Source: an uncultured Ruminococcus sp.
GTDB lineage: Bacteria; Bacillota; Clostridia; Oscillospirales; Acutalibacteraceae
Reading direction: 5' to 3'
Assembly: GCA_902803585.1 (NCBI GenBank)
Contig: CADCQO010000112.1
Location: forward strand, 1 to 7,287
Length of the DNA: 7,287 nucleotides
Below, in pieces: positions 6,044 through 7,287 of the stretch (positions are counted from its first letter, which is position 1; the number at the start of each line of letters is the position of its first letter). Below the pieces are notes generated by a model, which did not search any database, was not told the DNA's origin, and was given only the letters and a program-made list of their open reading frames with translations. The position numbers were made by a program, and so were the translations under genes.

Positions 6044-6829
6044 ATGCAAAAGATACTGTCACTACGTGCCTTTGCCTGCGGTTATGAAACATTCCATTTT
6101 TCGGAATTGTACATCAATGCAAAAGACGGCGAGGAAACCCTGCCTGTCAATGTGCTGCTGCTGGAACACCGCAAATACGGCCATGTACTGGTCAATACAG
6201 GCTGCAGCGAACTGCTGAAAAAAAACATGGCGCAATATCTCCGCTACAAGCAGAAGCATAAAATTCATTTCAGCGAACAGGACTGTATTATTGAACAGCT
6301 GAAACAGAATGATATTGACCCGCTGCTGATAAAAAAAGTCCTGCTGACACACTGCAGTCCGGAATGCTGCGGAGCGCTGCCGCTGCTGCCCAGATATGAG
6401 ATCATTTCCAGCGCACAGGTGCTTTGTCTGCTCAAAACAAGGGATATTGATGAGGACATGATGAAAAGCACCCTTCCCGAAGCGATAATTCCTGTCCGCG
6501 CGGCGGGGCTGTTTCAGGGTGTTACTCCCCTGCGGTCTTATTTCAAATGGATTTTCGATATTTTCGGAGATGGTTCCGTGCTGGCGTTTGATCTGAGCGG
6601 TCACCGTTCTGAAATGACGGGCTTTTATTTTACCGAAAGCAAACTGCTGTATGCGGCAGATGCTGCGACAGATGAGCGTGTGCTGGAACAGGGACTGGTG
6701 CCGTCTGAAAAAATGCTGTCGCTGCAGTCCTATCCGGACGAGTATCTGGTGTCGCTGATGACACTGCGCCGTCTGCATAAGGAACATCCGGAAATAACGA
6801 TCCGCTTTTTGCATTCTAAGAGTTTCTGA
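6044..6829 (+). CDS. Metallo-beta-lactamase-fold protein with degenerate metal motif
   Basis: A 261-residue soluble protein with the order of motifs of the MBL superfamily. VNTG (50-53) stands where VDTG is usual. THCSPECCGAL (102-112) occupies the place of the core THxHxDHxGGL, keeping His103 but with Ser105, Glu107 and Cys108 in place of His, Asp and His. SGH (185-187), the Asp of YAADAA (Asp206) and a late His257 stand where later metal ligands are expected. Overall spacing resembles the lactonase/glyoxalase-II-like hydrolases, but the altered core makes ordinary dinuclear zinc chemistry doubtful. It may bind another metal or be non-catalytic. ATG 6044 is chosen because a good promoter lies just upstream and a purine-rich GAGAGAGAAG precedes it, although this is a weak Shine-Dalgarno. 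It is followed 49 nt later by the FHA gene on the same strand, so the two are probably cotranscribed. I cannot name a substrate. Confidence 0.8.
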   Translation: MQKILSLRAFACGYETFHFSELYINAKDGEETLPVNVLLLEHRKYGHVLVNTGCSELLKKNMAQYLRYKQKHKIHFSEQDCIIEQLKQNDIDPLLIKKVLLTHCSPECCGALPLLPRYEIISSAQVLCLLKTRDIDEDMMKSTLPEAIIPVRAAGLFQGVTPLRSYFKWIFDIFGDGSVLAFDLSGHRSEMTGFYFTESKLLYAADAATDERVLEQGLVPSEKMLSLQSYPDEYLVSLMTLRRLHKEHPEITIRFLHSKSF

Positions 6830-6878
6830 CAAGTGAAAAGAAGGAAAGAATGGTCAAGGAATCAGGAGGTGAGATGCG

Positions 6879-7287
6879 ATGGAGCAATTCGTGGAAATTA
6901 TGGCTTTTATGCTCCGAATCGGTATACCGATGATGATACTGATTATCATGATTTTATGTTTTCTCTCGCTGCGTTCCGGCAGACGGGAGGAACACGCTTT
7001 GATTGCATTGGACGATGAAAGCAGAAATGTACGCTATCCGGTGCTGTACTGGGAAAATTCTCTGGGACGCAGCCGGGGTTCAGATATCCGTGTGCCTGAC
7101 GCAACAGTTTCGAGAGAACACGCCGTTCTGCTGCGGCGGGAGGCGGGCTGGTTCATCACAGATACCGGCTCAAAATCGGGTGTTTTTGTGAATGACCAGA
7201 AAATCGAGGGCAGAACACCGGTGTATGTTGGTGACCAGATAAAGGTCGGTATGACAACGCTCGTCCTGAAACGGGCAGATGCGCCCA
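6879..7287 (+). CDS. Membrane-anchored FHA-domain protein, N-terminal part (runs off right edge)
   Basis: 136 codons are visible and open at the window edge. Residues about 8-31 form one hydrophobic membrane segment (MAFMLRIGIPMMILIIMILC...), followed by RSGRREE, a positive stop suggesting that the rest faces the cytosol. An FHA domain follows (about 62-132): GRSRGSDI (63-70), SREH (78-81), and DTGSKSGVFVN (95-105), which contains the Asn105 of the usual GSxNGxxxN motif. FHA domains bind phosphothreonine peptides, usually partners of Hanks-type Ser/Thr kinases; Arg64, Ser78, Arg79 and Asn105 are the expected phosphopeptide-contacting residues. AGGAGGT (6864-6870) lies 8 nt before the ATG at 6879; an earlier ATG at 6874 is in another frame and stops soon. 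In many Firmicutes such genes sit beside FtsW/PBP or kinase/phosphatase genes, but the downstream context is not visible. Confidence 0.9.
   Translation, partial: MEQFVEIMAFMLRIGIPMMILIIMILCFLSLRSGRREEHALIALDDESRNVRYPVLYWENSLGRSRGSDIRVPDATVSREHAVLLRREAGWFITDTGSKSGVFVNDQKIEGRTPVYVGDQIKVGMTTLVLKRADAP

Noticed and set aside
6062..6832. 256-residue open frame on the minus strand
   Set aside because: Antisense to the MBL-fold gene; Gln/His/Phe-rich translation typical of a reverse-frame shadow, while the plus frame has a promoter and family motifs.
6833..7018. 61-residue frame starting at GTG between the MBL-fold and FHA genes
   Set aside because: Overlaps the FHA gene in another frame, no ribosome binding site, no domain; the FHA frame has a strong AGGAGGT and clear motifs.

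Overview
The window looks like a piece of a low-to-mid GC Gram-positive chromosome, most likely a Clostridia/Ruminococcus-like gut Firmicute. This is inferred from strong GGAGG-type ribosome binding sites, sigma-A-like promoters, a lipoprotein foldase of the PrsA/SurA sort, a stand-alone small alarmone synthetase and a transmembrane FHA protein. No phage, transposon, CRISPR or tRNA signal was seen. It is mostly housekeeping and stress-response DNA, with a few unusual gene architectures.

Left edge (1-183): the 3' two thirds of a 5S rRNA gene on the + strand, its intrinsic terminator, then a second hairpin that terminates the genes arriving from the right on the minus strand.

Minus-strand block (188-5757), read right to left: (i) a 555-residue lipoprotein with a C-terminal parvulin-type peptidyl-prolyl isomerase domain and, by my reading, a degenerate parvulin-like copy before it, driven by a good extended -10 promoter; (ii) after a 192-nt gap holding a perfect 11-bp inverted repeat, an 849-residue Cu(I) P-type ATPase (CopA) whose C-terminus is a fused CopZ-like copper chaperone; (iii) 32 nt later a RelA/SpoT-type small alarmone synthetase; (iv) 66 nt later a MIF/phenylpyruvate-tautomerase-family protein. 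Items ii-iv are closely spaced, same-strand and end at one terminator, so they may be one transcript joining copper export, (p)ppGpp synthesis and a tautomerase.

The most interesting detail is inside copA. Just upstream of the chaperone-like tail there is a well-formed Shine-Dalgarno sequence with 8-nt spacing to an in-frame ATG. From that ATG the reading frame is exactly 69 codons, the usual length of a free CopZ. The gene may therefore give both a fused exporter and a free copper chaperone, or it may be a recent copA-copZ fusion that has kept the old start signal.

Plus-strand block (5864-7287): a divergent AT-rich intergenic region with a good promoter, a metallo-beta-lactamase-fold protein whose core metal motif is degenerate, and the start of a gene for a membrane-anchored FHA (phosphothreonine-reading) protein that runs off the right edge.
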